A DNA stretch of 64,000 nucleotides, taken from Theobroma cacao (taxonomy: Eukaryota > Streptophyta > Magnoliopsida > Malvales > Malvaceae). Location: contig NC_030855.1 in the NCBI RefSeq assembly GCF_000208745.1, positions 995,264 to 1,059,263 on the forward strand, written 5' to 3'. This document shows positions 50,923 to 61,649 of this stretch, piece by piece. Below the pieces are notes generated by a model that saw nothing but the letters and a program-made list of their open reading frames with translations, was not told where the DNA came from and did not search any database. The number at the start of each line of letters is the position of its first letter. Within the stretch, counting starts at the first letter, position 1. A program made the position numbers and the translations under genes.

Positions 50923-51761
50923 TAGTGGCAGCTCAATAACTTCAAAGGTTTAAAGTAAAATATTTAAATGAGGCTTTTTTATTTAAATTAAGAAAACTTT
51001 TTTTAAAGCTTTGAATAATCAAATTCATATTTTCGATTTGACATATTCAAATATTTATTATGAAGTACCCAAATATTTAACTATTATAATTATTTTATAT
51101 TTTTAAATGGCTAATATAAAATCAACAATCAAAATTTCTAATTAAAATAGATTAACTATCACATAAAATAAAGACAATATAATAATATAATATAAACTCT
51201 AAATTAAAGTAAAAAAGTTTACAAAGATTAGAACAATAGTACCAAATTATTGAATACTTATTACAAATTGTAAATGAAGCTTATGTAAATTGTAAATGAG
51301 ACTCATTGCTTGATGAAGATAATAACATAATAGACTTCTTATATATTCTTTAGAGGAAATATGAAGCTAAAGGAAGAAAGAGCAAATGATGGAAGAAAAA
51401 TTTTAGAGTGGATATTGTACATCGAAAAAAAAAAAGATAGTTGGGAAATGATAAAAAAATTAGATTTATTAGATAAATAATTAAAGAAGTGAGAAAGTAC
51501 GTCATTTTATTAATTATTTTTTACTTTTACATATTTTTAATAAAAAATGAGATAATTAGTTCAAAATTAATGAAGATGTGAAAATCAGAAAAAATAAATA
51601 TTTATTAAGTATGAGAGAATAGGTATATATTTTAGTAATTATCTTAATTTTTATATATTTTAAATATAATTAATTATATTATTATTATAAAAATATGATA
51701 CTTTTTTAAATTTGAAACTTAAAACCCTCGCTTGGGTGGCCTTACCCAAGGGTCGACCTGG
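50923..51761. mobile_element. Degenerate non-autonomous hAT element (MITE)
   Basis: The left end TAGTGGCAGCTCAATAACTTC and right end CCAAGGGTCGACCTGG fit a common plant hAT-derived family whose ends read near CAGGGCCGGCTC. The flanks are GTGATTAT (50915-50922) and GTGATTTT (51762-51769), an 8-bp target duplication with one mismatch. Interior AT-rich, no open frame; 839 bp. Confidence 0.6.
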
Positions 51762-51769
51762 GTGATTTT

Positions 51770-54272
51770 GGAGTGTTGGATTATACTAGTTAATAGTCAA
51801 ATCAAACTATCAATAATATTCCAAGAGTAAATTAATTAAAAAATCTTGTCACTAGTTTAAAGATTACTTTCAACAGTTTCTTTAAAATTAAATAACTTTA
51901 TCACTCGTTCCGGGTTAATTACTTCATTGTTTGATATGATAACATAACTTGATTACTTGTTTCAATTATTTTAATTGCCATATTTGATAGTGTACTATAC
52001 AAATTTATTAGTATTAAAAAGATAATATGTTAGAAGTCAAATTCAAACATTTACGAAAGTCCAAAGTTTGGTATTTTTAATTTGTTTGTTTTCGTACAAG
52101 CAAAAACCTACAAAAAAAAACGTGTTACAACATATGTTCAAGTACCAACAAGTGCTAACACATGTTAAATGGATCAACACCCATTTTGATTTGCATAATT
52201 TTTTATATATATAGAAAGCGTACGACTCAAATCTAAAAAAATATTTATTTAAATTCTATTTGACATTTCTGATTCTTATCTAATCGTGAATGATGAGAAT
52301 ATATAGGTACAACTTTCGTAATTTTAGTGATCAAAACGTGATTTTTCAAAAGGTATATGATCGAAACAGAACAATATGAAAACTTTTGTGACCAACCGAA
52401 TAATTTTCCCTGCAACTGTAGTGTATAGAGCCCATGCAAGCAGTTTCAAGTGGAAAAGATGGTTGGCGTGCTTATCCTTCCTCATTGCCTGATGCATTTC
52501 AAAACCTTCTGGTCGTAGGATCTCATGACGCATTCATTTGCTTCGAGCAAGGAAGTTTGTATAAACTTTTCTAAGATAAATTGCGAACGACTCTTTGACC
52601 TTTTTGTTTCCAATCACAAGAGGAATTTCAGACATGCAAGTTAATTTTTATCATATTATCTTCTAATTCTACTTATCCTTATTTTGGCTATGGGAGAGAG
52701 ACGGAGAGAGGGCAAAATTAGGCACTAAATATGTTTTGATAAATAATTGTGTAATTTCCAATAGCAAATATATATTAATGATAAAATTTTGTGTAATTTT
52801 CAAGTCTAAATTCAAGCAAATATATATTAATTATCTTTTGAGTCAATCTAACAATAGATATGATATCAATTGGTGGGGGAGATTTGACTCTTTATTTATG
52901 TGGATTTTTAACGACAAGTTTGAGCTTCATTCTTTCAAGCTAAGGGAAAAATTTGTAATTTAATTGAACAAGAGATAAAAATTTGAATTTGACTATCAAG
53001 AAATCAACTAGGAATAAATTTCTTGCAGCAATTTTCAAGACATGTGTTAGGTTAACAAGAATTGTCATCCTAAAGTGGGAAACTTTGAAAGAGAAAAAAT
53101 GAAAAATTCTAATTTAAGCAAACAATTTTGGAAAATATATAGTTTACAAAGAGAGATACGGGGCATTATCGATGAGAAATTCCGTCAATATCACGAAATG
53201 CCAAGTGAAAAATTTATATTTAATATATAATTTTTTATTTATAATTTTGATTTTTTTCCTCAATCATAAGAAGTTGCATTATGTACAAAAGAGATACAAA
53301 AATGATCAAGAACAAGATCTGTAAGGGTAGCAAGAATGACTCTAAACCGCAACGAATATTAAGAGAAACCGAAATGACATTTTATAATTTACATATATAT
53401 ATATATATATTTAAATTGCTATATTAACTAATTTTTTATAATTTACTGATTTATATTTCAAAAATTCCAATTATTTTTATTTTAAAATATTTATATTTAT
53501 ATATAATTATTATTTAAAAATAAAAAATAAAATAAATATTCATATGCATTGCACGTGACAACAAAAAGAAATGAGATTAAAAATGTATCTCTCATTATGT
53601 ACATTTAATATTTTGGTCAAAAATTTTAAATCGAATTGGAAATAATGTATTTGTTTGATATAATCGACAACGATATACCTTTTTGTATAACTTAATTTTA
53701 TTAAAAGACGAGACAAAGTATATAGGTTCGCATAGAATTATAGTTAAGATTTTTTTTATTAGTATAAGTATTTGGTCTAGATTTTTTATATAATTATGTA
53801 TGTCTAAAATTGATTTTTCTACCAAAGAAGATCCCTATGATCCATGTTTAATTTTTTGATAAATTTTAGTGGGGGCAAACCTTTTAATTTGGAGCTGCCT
53901 CAACACTTGAACAAGTTGATACATCCCTCTCTATGTTATAGCCATTATCCCATTGAACTTTGGCATTGTTAATAGCTCTATCTCTTCTACTTGATGTCCT
54001 TTTCAACATATCCAAATTGACTTGCACCTCTCTTTGTTTTCTTTTCACCGTATGCAAATTATATAAAACGTGATTGGCAAGAGAAACGTCAAAGTAATGG
54101 AAAATAAGGAGAGAAAAGTAGTAATATAAGTACGTACACAAATATTGGTCAAAAGGTCGCTGGAGACGCAACGTGTCTTTTCAACGGAATAGAGGCAGGG
54201 TGTCTTGTAGCACAAGCATTCACCTTAGGTGCTATAAGAAGCCAGGGATGGGAGGCCATCGATTAGCCCAAA
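51770..54272. other. Intergenic upstream of the BBE-like gene
   Basis: No firm gene. An ATG-initiated 46-codon frame at 52434-52574 (MQAVSSGKDGWRAYPSS and on) has gene-like codon choice but no known motif. Bases 52130-52328 recur in direct orientation at 63713-63902. Bases 53781-53855 resemble 56237-56312 on the other side of the BBE gene. The oxidase promoter must lie just before 54273. Confidence 0.5.
52130..52328 (+). repeat. First copy of the ~195-bp dispersed direct repeat
   Basis: Partner of 63713-63902, about 11.6 kb away. Homology begins at TATGTTCAAGTACC and ends at AACTTTCGTAATTTTAGTG. It is upstream of the BBE gene; identity of the repeat family unknown. Confidence 0.75.
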
Positions 54273-55859
54273 ATGAAGTCGCCTAGCTTCTCAATGCCTC
54301 TCTTTCTTCTTCTTCTGTTCTCATTTTCGTGGGCAACTTTTGCCCGTACTCATGACAGCTTTCTCCAATGCCTTTCCTTACATTCTGATATTAATGCTAG
54401 ACTCATTTACACTCAAAACAGTTCTTCCTATTCATCCGTGTTGGAGCTTTCCGTTCGGAATGCTAGGTTTTCTACACCAACTACCCCGAGACCTTTAGTC
54501 ATAGTTACGCCCTCCAACGTCTCCCACATCCAAGCAACCATTAATTGCTCAAGGGAACATGACATGCAGATTAGGATTCGAAGTGGTGGCCATGACTACG
54601 AGGGTCTATCGTATGTTTCTAAAGTTCCGTTTGTCATCATTGATTTGATTAACATGCGATCAATTGATGTTGACACAGAAAATAGCACAGCATGGATTCA
54701 AGCCGGTGCAACTATAGGCGAACTGTATTACAGAATTGCAGAGAAAAGCGAAACTCTTGCCTTCCCAGCTGGTGTTTGCCCCACTGTGGGCGTTGGGGGT
54801 CACTTTAGTGGGGGAGGTTACGGCATGATGATGCGCAAGTTTGGCCTCGCTGCTGATCAAATAATTGATGCACACTTAGTTGATGTCCATGGAAGAATTC
54901 TTGATAGAAACTCTATGGGGGAAGATCTGTTTTGGGCCATTCGAGGAGGTGGAGGAGCCAGTTTTGGAGTCATTGTGGCGTGGAAAGTAAAGTTAGTCTC
55001 TGTTCCATCAACTGTGACTGTATTTATTGCGAATAGAACATTGGAAGAGAATGCAACAAAGCTTGTTCATAAATGGCAATCTGTTGCAGAAAAGATTCAT
55101 GAAGATTTGTACATCAGACTCTTTTTAAGAGCCGTGAATTCAAGCCAAGAAGGAAATAGAACAATACAAGCTTCTTTTACTTCCTTGTTTCTTGGTAGAA
55201 TTGATCAACTAATCCCATTGATGCAAGAAAGTTTTCCTGAGCTTGGATTAGTTAAAGAAGACTGCATTGAAATGAGCTGGATTCAAAGTATCCTTTACTT
55301 CGCAGGAATCCCACAAAGTGAATCCTTAGATGTTTTGCTTAATAGGACAGATACTGCAAGCTTCTTCAAAGGAAAATCCGACTATGTTACAGAACCTATT
55401 CCTGAAATTGCATTAGAAGGTCTATGGCAATGGTTTTATGAAGATCTGGAAATTGTATGGTTTGAGATTCTCTTTAGTCCTTACGGTGGCATAATGAATG
55501 AGATTCCAGAGTCTGAGACTCCTTTCCCTCACAGGTCAGGGAATTTATTTAACATTCATTATGTGGTGGTATGGGGAGAAGAAGATGCTTCAACAGCTCA
55601 GAAAAATATAAATTTTATGAGAAGGCTTTACAAGTACATGGAACCCTACGTTTCAAAATCTCCCAGAGCAGCTTACATGAACTACAGGGATCTTGACCTT
55701 GGAAGCAATAACAAAGGCAATTACACCAGCTATAGACAAGCAAGCAGATGGGGTCTGAAATATTTCAAGAATAACTTCAACAGATTGATTCGTGTGAAGA
55801 AGATGGTTGATCCGCAAAATTTCTTTCGACATGAACAAAGTATCCCATCTCTTTTATGA
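54273..55859 (+). CDS. Berberine-bridge-enzyme-like FAD oxidase
   Basis: Single-exon gene for 528 residues, typical of the plant BBE-like family. Residues 1-23 form a signal peptide (LFLLLLFSFSWATFA), so the enzyme enters the secretory pathway. The mature N-terminus has the conserved HDSFLQCL. The PCMH-type FAD domain contains RIRSGGHDYEG with His107 and FPAGVCPTVGVGGHFSGGG with Cys169, the two residues that hold FAD by a double covalent bond. LFWAIRGGGGASFGV (219-233) follows. The substrate-binding and BBE C-terminal parts end with MNYRDLDLG, YTSYRQASRWG, YFKNNFNRL and KMVDPQNFFRHEQSIP. Several NxS/T sites suggest glycosylation. Family members oxidise cell-wall oligosaccharides, monolignols or alkaloid precursors using O2 or another acceptor; the substrate here cannot be told. 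In Arabidopsis, BBE-like genes follow PATL4 in a tandem array. Confidence 0.95.
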   Translation: MKSPSFSMPLFLLLLFSFSWATFARTHDSFLQCLSLHSDINARLIYTQNSSSYSSVLELSVRNARFSTPTTPRPLVIVTPSNVSHIQATINCSREHDMQIRIRSGGHDYEGLSYVSKVPFVIIDLINMRSIDVDTENSTAWIQAGATIGELYYRIAEKSETLAFPAGVCPTVGVGGHFSGGGYGMMMRKFGLAADQIIDAHLVDVHGRILDRNSMGEDLFWAIRGGGGASFGVIVAWKVKLVSVPSTVTVFIANRTLEENATKLVHKWQSVAEKIHEDLYIRLFLRAVNSSQEGNRTIQASFTSLFLGRIDQLIPLMQESFPELGLVKEDCIEMSWIQSILYFAGIPQSESLDVLLNRTDTASFFKGKSDYVTEPIPEIALEGLWQWFYEDLEIVWFEILFSPYGGIMNEIPESETPFPHRSGNLFNIHYVVVWGEEDASTAQKNINFMRRLYKYMEPYVSKSPRAAYMNYRDLDLGSNNKGNYTSYRQASRWGLKYFKNNFNRLIRVKKMVDPQNFFRHEQSIPSLL

Positions 55860-57262
55860 GAATGAGGAAGATAGATGATATAATTAACTAATGTTTTATT
55901 GATAGCTAGGATTCTCGTACTATACAGGATTTTAGATTCTTACTAAGCATAAATAAAGATACACACATCGATTATGTGTGTATTGAAAATCGTGTATATC
56001 TTTATGCATTCTTCAAAACAAATATATATTCATAAATAAAACTTTTCATGTCTTGAATTATATAAAAAAAGTAATAGTTTCTCATATGGTAATCTCTATT
56101 TCTTTTTTCAAATTCGAATTCCAAATTTGCAAGATAGACATTCATTTATATGCATTTTTAAGAACATTTTTGTGGTATACTTTTGTATTTTTTGTAAGTG
56201 AATTGTGGTATATTTTTCATAACATTTTGTGGCATATTTTGTTATATAATAATGTAAGTCTAGAGTTGATTTTTCAACCAAAGATGATTCCAATGCTTCA
56301 TATTTTAATTTTAATCTTCAAATGAATTCATGATTGTTGACTTTGAATATAAATTTATGTGATTTATAATATTGTTTGTTTTGTGCATCTTATTATGAAT
56401 ATAAATTTATCATATCAAATAGGTATGCTAAATAAATTTCATATTATTGATGTTCTAATTTTTATATGAGATTTTTTGATTATTTATGTTACATGCTAGC
56501 AATTATATGGGAAATTATAAGGACAACCCTATTATTTTAATTTATTTCTTGAATCTCTCAAATTAAAATGGATGGCATCCAATGCCATTAAATTAGCTGC
56601 CAATCCTTAAGGAATTTTAGGCAACAATTGCCGCCCCATTAATCGGTTTAAGTGATCTTAAGACTCCATAAATCATTAGTCAAACTCATGAACAAGACTG
56701 CTATAAATTTCTAACAAGTGTGTTTAACAATTAGACACAAAATTTACGGAGAATTAAGCCACCAAAAAATGATTATAGCTACTCAAAATTTTCTGCATCA
56801 AATCTTTGTTGTTTTGGAGCTTGAAAGTATGTTTTTTATGAACCTTTTTATACCAAATCAAGTATAACCGGAACATGCAGCAATTTAATTTGATAAAACT
56901 AATTTTTAACAATTAAAAATTGTTCATAACACAATCAACACACTAGTCTCCAAAAACACCTTAAAACTATTTGATTTGAACTTGGCTTCATAAGCCTTTT
57001 AATCCATTCATTAATTCCTCAAGTAAACATGATTTTAAACCTTTTAAAACATGTTTCAATGAATTAATAACATGTTGTCCAAATTTGAATTAAAATAAAA
57101 AAACAAATTTTAAAAAGGCCTTCAAAACCGAGATATATATATATATATATATAGACACGCACACACGCACCAAATCAATACACAAATCAATCTAATTGAT
57201 TATCATCAAAAATCAAGCATACAAATTACATGAAAAACATCAAATAAAAGTTCTGATACCAC
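55860..57262. other. BBE 3' flank and leader-like part of a Copia element
   Basis: No gene. After the oxidase 3' UTR, 56237-56520 is a composite of sequences also found at 53781-53855 and 50700-50845. About 57120-57262 looks like the 5' internal leader of a minus-strand Copia element, including a primer-binding site complement at 57250-57262 (GTTCTGATACCAC) and an AT/CA microsatellite at 57132-57170. Confidence 0.5.
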
Positions 57263-57873
57263 TGTTGGAATTCAGCCTTACACTTAAACATTAAATTAAT
57301 CAAAATATTAAAAGCATAACATAGCGAAAAAATAAAATGTACATTTAATTAAAGAAGCAGTTGAATCCCTCAAAAACAATTGTTTATGTTTCCATGCAAT
57401 TTTTAGATTAATTATGAACACTAATAAGTTCAAGTGTCATATACCTTACTCTAGATATTATAATTAAGAGCCAATTAAATCCAAAAAGTCTTGTGACAAA
57501 GTAAGAAACCCGAAACAAAAATTATGCTTGTCACAGAAGATAGTTTGAAACCTTGCAGTTGAAATCTTTGCTTCTTCATCTTTGGAATTTGTTAAATCTT
57601 CAGCCACCTAAGTGTTTGGTCCCAAAATAGTAATCCATATAGTGATAGAATAAGACCTTTTCAAAGTAAGATTTTTTACTTGTACTAAGCAAGTTTTGTT
57701 TTTTTTTTTTTTAAAAAGAGCAAAACAAGCCTAGTTGAATCTTATTTCTATCAGGTAAACAAAACTATTTTTCTTTTTTTCCTTTTATGATTCGTCTAAG
57801 AAGAGTGGCTTAAGGCTTAAGGTTTAAGTTGGCTAACATAACTTATTTAGATATCCAAATTTAGTTGTAATCT

Positions 57874-60459
57874 TGTAGACACCCATTTAAAAAAATAAAA
57901 AAAATGATAAAAAAATAATAAAAAATATAAAATAAAATAATAAGAAAAAAGAGGAATGGCTGGGCGTACACCCAACCATCCCTTCCCCCAACCACCATGA
58001 GTGATAGGGATTTTGGTTACCAACTCCTTGGTGCTAGAACCCCATTACCGGATTGTCCAAATTTTTGGACAACCCGACTTTTAAAGATTCATGACCTGCA
58101 AAAAAGAAAGGGGGGGAAAGCAAACAAAAAACAAAGCAAAAAAAACGTTTCAAAAAAAAAAAACCCATCTTCTTCAAATAACAGCAACCTGCAAATTTAA
58201 ACAAAAAAAAATCCCTAAGTTCTAGCAGCCAACTACCATAACCACAAAAATCACAACAAAAAAAAAAACATGAAAAGCCAAAAGGGGAGAAAGCTAGAGA
58301 AAGGGGTTTGGGAAACCCAAATTTGGTTGACAGGGAAGAAGGACGAGATCGACGGGCATAGAGAGAGCGAGCCAATCGTCGTCGAGGGATAGAAAGAGAG
58401 AGAGAGAGAGAGACAACTGCCACCGAGGAATATAGAAGGAGAGAGAAAACCAACCATCGGTGAAAAGAGTGGGGAAGGGTGGTGTCGTGACACCAGATCT
58501 AGTAACGGTGTAGGGTCGACAGCTTTTTGAGAGGGTGATCCAAAGTTGTCGAGCAAAGGAAGGAGAGAGAGAGAGAGAGTTCAGGAAGCCGGTGGCTGTA
58601 GGAGAGAGGAGATAAGAAGAAAAGTGGTTTATATACTTAAGGCTTGGAGGCAAAACGACGTAGTTTTGGGAGAACTCATAAAACTCTTCCCAGGTGCTTG
58701 AAATGGTGCCATTTTGGACCTTAAGGGAGACTGCTAAAGCGGGCCAGCCAAACCCAAAGGGAGCTATTGGGTTCCTTGGACGTTGGGCTTCAATAGTCCA
58801 AATTTGGTATAGACTTCTTTGGACCTTATTATTTGGATTACTATTGGGTTATTTGTTTATTATGCTTATTAGGCCATTTAATTTTTTTAATTTAGTTTTG
58901 GGTTATTTGTTTATTATTTTTATTGGGCTATTTATTTTTTATCTAGTTTTAATTAGGTCTCTAAATTTAAAAGGTATGCTTTTAGTTTTATTTAAAGTCA
59001 CTAATTAAAATAATAGCTTATTACTTGGATGATACCGATGATGGGATGATTGATTGGGACGCGTGGAGTTACAATCTCAGGTTAATTTTCTCTAGGTTCG
59101 GAATCCGAATTAAGGCTCCACCAGTACAATGGGAAGGCCTCAATTTTGAGTTTTCGAGATTTTTATTTTAAATAAATAAAATTTTACTACATAAAAAACT
59201 TAGTCAAAAATAAAAAAATATATAAAAAATTTATAAAATAATAAATAAATAAATTTTTGTTCACTAAGATAACATAGAATCACAAATAATTTATAATGTA
59301 TCTAATTACAAAAAGGAAATATAGAGGAAGAAAATCCATAAGAAAGAGAAAGGAAAATATAGGAGAAACATAGAATAAAAAAAAAGATAAAAAAATAAAT
59401 AACAAAAAAAGATAAATGAAAAATATATATAATAAAAAATAATAAAATAAAAATAAGCTTCACAAGCCTAGTATAGATTTCCATCATATCATGCATATCG
59501 TGGCATGTAGATATTTTGTTCACGACTTAAGTCCCGATGAGGGGATTTTTAGAAAATCTTGCAAAGGCGAGTTTCTCTCGAGAAGTTTCTTAGGTGAAAG
59601 GATGTCCTCGGGTCCCACCAGTATGATGGGAGGGCTCAAAAAACATCTTTAGTATAAAGGTTTTACTCGTAATAGGTTCATACTCATGAAAACATTATTT
59701 TTTTAAAGAAAAAAAATACGATAACCCCGATGATGGGACTTTTCGAGAAAGCTTGCGAAGACGAGTTTTATCAGTAAACTCCCTAGGTGAAAAGATACCT
59801 CCGAACTCCACTAGTACTATTGGAGGGTCTCGAGAAATATCTTTAATAAAAGGCTTTTACCCGTATTAGGATTTGCATTCATGAAAATATTATTTTTTTA
59901 CTCACAAACGACTATCCCGATGATAGGATCTACCAAGTAAACTTGCGAAGGCGAGTTGTTAAGGTATTTCACCAGGTGAGAGAATACTTATGGATCCCAC
60001 CAGTACGATGGGTGGATTCAGAAAGTATACTCAATAAAGGATTTTCGTTTGGTATTATCCCGATTTTATGCCACGCATTTCATAATTGCATCATGTGCAT
60101 GTTAAACCCGTAAAAAATGAAATAACTATTTTAATAAAAGATGAAATAAATAAATAACAATTAAGAAAACATAAGAATAAAATTAATGGGTTATGATAAT
60201 ACATGATTAAATGGTACCGTTTGTGGAACGAGCGTCACAGGAGTGCTAATCCTTTCCCGTGCGTAACCGTACTCCCGAACCCAAATCTAAAGAATATGTA
60301 GACCAGTTTATCGTTCTTTCGATGGACCTAAAAATTAATTTAGGATTTCTTTGAGTAGGACAAAATAGGGTGGCCAATCACACCTAGGAAAAAAGATTGG
60401 TGACGACTCCCCAAGTTAACCACGTTTAGCGGTCGAGTTCCCGAACCGGCACATTACGA
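57874..60459 (+). mobile_element. Gypsy-type LTR nested in the Copia LTR
   Basis: Starts TGTAGACACCCA and ends near CACATTACGACA, followed by GCTTGGCGA, a form common at the LTR to primer-site junction of plant Tat/Retand-like Gypsy elements. The last 250 bp carry GGAGTGCTAATCC, CCCGTGCGTAACCG and GGTGGCCAATCACACC, also typical. The 5' third is rich in A and purine runs with a GA microsatellite (58390-58414); open frames there are low-complexity artefacts. No clean 5-bp target duplication; one end may be truncated. Confidence 0.65.
59529..60060 (+). repeat. ~190-bp tandem repeat inside the Gypsy LTR
   Basis: Three units start with CCCGATGA at 59533, 59726 and 59916 (periods 193 and 190). Each continues with a CTTGCGAAGGCGAG-like core, AGGTGA-AGGAT, and CCCACCAGTA-GATGGG. 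A partial earlier unit is seen near 59025-59160. Diverged but clearly ordered. Confidence 0.8.
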
Positions 60460-61649
60460 CAGCTTGGCGATACCAACCCTAGATACAACATTTGTATTTT
60501 TCATTCAATTAAGTCCTTGTGTACTTAATTAATTTCTCAATTTATTTTGATATATTTCAATTAAGTCCAACTTAATTAATAATCTTTATATAATCTTAAT
60601 CATGTCATTTAATATGTGTGACCTTTGGTAATAAATATAAATCATAATCAAATATCAATTCAATAATTGATTTATGTTTATATATCATGAGTGGTATTTA
60701 ACAACACATCATGGTCACCCAAATGTTAGAGAGTCAATTAAAAAGTTTGACAAAATACTTCAGTGATAAGTCTCTTAATGCAACATGGTTCTTTCATCAT
60801 GTATCTCGGATATATCATTAAGCATGGCTTAATGTCTACTTATAACATTCCATATTAGTTCTTATAATTCATAATTAACCTTATAAAGTTAGGAAACCAA
60901 CTTTATTTAAACTGATCATAATTTGGCCAAAGACTTTATATAAGTTAATCTGAAATTAAAGACAAATGAGATATATTCCCTCTTATCACTTGGGGTGACG
61001 AATCCTCTATTGACTACTCATTCACCTTCACATGTTTCAAACCATACCCAAAAACACCCTATTTAGGCATCAAAGTATGTTACTATCCATACAAAATGAC
61101 TCGGGGTCTCAAGTTTGAGGATTAGTTGCACGATTATCACTTGAGAACACATTCCATAGACACTTGAGTGAAATGTCAAATGGAATTCTCACAACGGGTC
61201 ATGTTCAGTGAACTCGTTCTCTGTCAAGCACCCATATGTTATCCTAAAGTATCTCATATACTGTAGTATATGAGATCGATTATTTACGTTTCAAGTAAAA
61301 AGACTTAACATGTACCAATCTTTGAGTATTGTCAATGCCACGTCTTGACAATACAATGACCAGGAACTATTTTAGGAACATGGCTTTGATGCTTAAAGAT
61401 TTCATAATTATATAAACTTTACAATTCCTTTGCAAGGCCCTTTAGGTTCAATGGGCTTCATCCAATTAGTACTTAAATAACTCATTATTTTTGCACTAAC
61501 ATGAAAGAAAACCTTTATCACATATTGTTTAGCGAGTAATTATGTATTAAATGACAATACATATTCCTTGACCAATCCAATTGACTCAAGGGCATATACA
61601 AACATTATTATGAGTGCACAACCAACATTAGGGGATCTTGTAAGATCAC

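Larger units (their letters stand above)
57263..61627 (-). mobile_element. Copia LTR (minus strand) split by a Gypsy-type LTR
   Basis: On the plus strand the LTR starts TGTTGGAATTC at 57263 and ends CAACCAACA at 61627. Directly to its left is the complement of a tRNA-Met primer-binding site, so this is the 5' LTR of a minus-strand Copia element whose body is lost. The true LTR parts are about 57263-57873 and 60470-61627. The middle is a foreign LTR. No coding body or second LTR seen in the window. Confidence 0.65.

Noticed and set aside
53860..53900. TTTAGTGGGGGCAAAC...GGAGCTGCCTC as another hAT end
   Set aside because: Only weak likeness to the intronic element's end and no partner end or target duplication found.
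58034..58653. Overlapping long open frames on the minus strand
   Set aside because: They arise from A-rich and GA-repeat sequence in the Gypsy LTR, give serine/leucine/phenylalanine-rich translations and have no motif.
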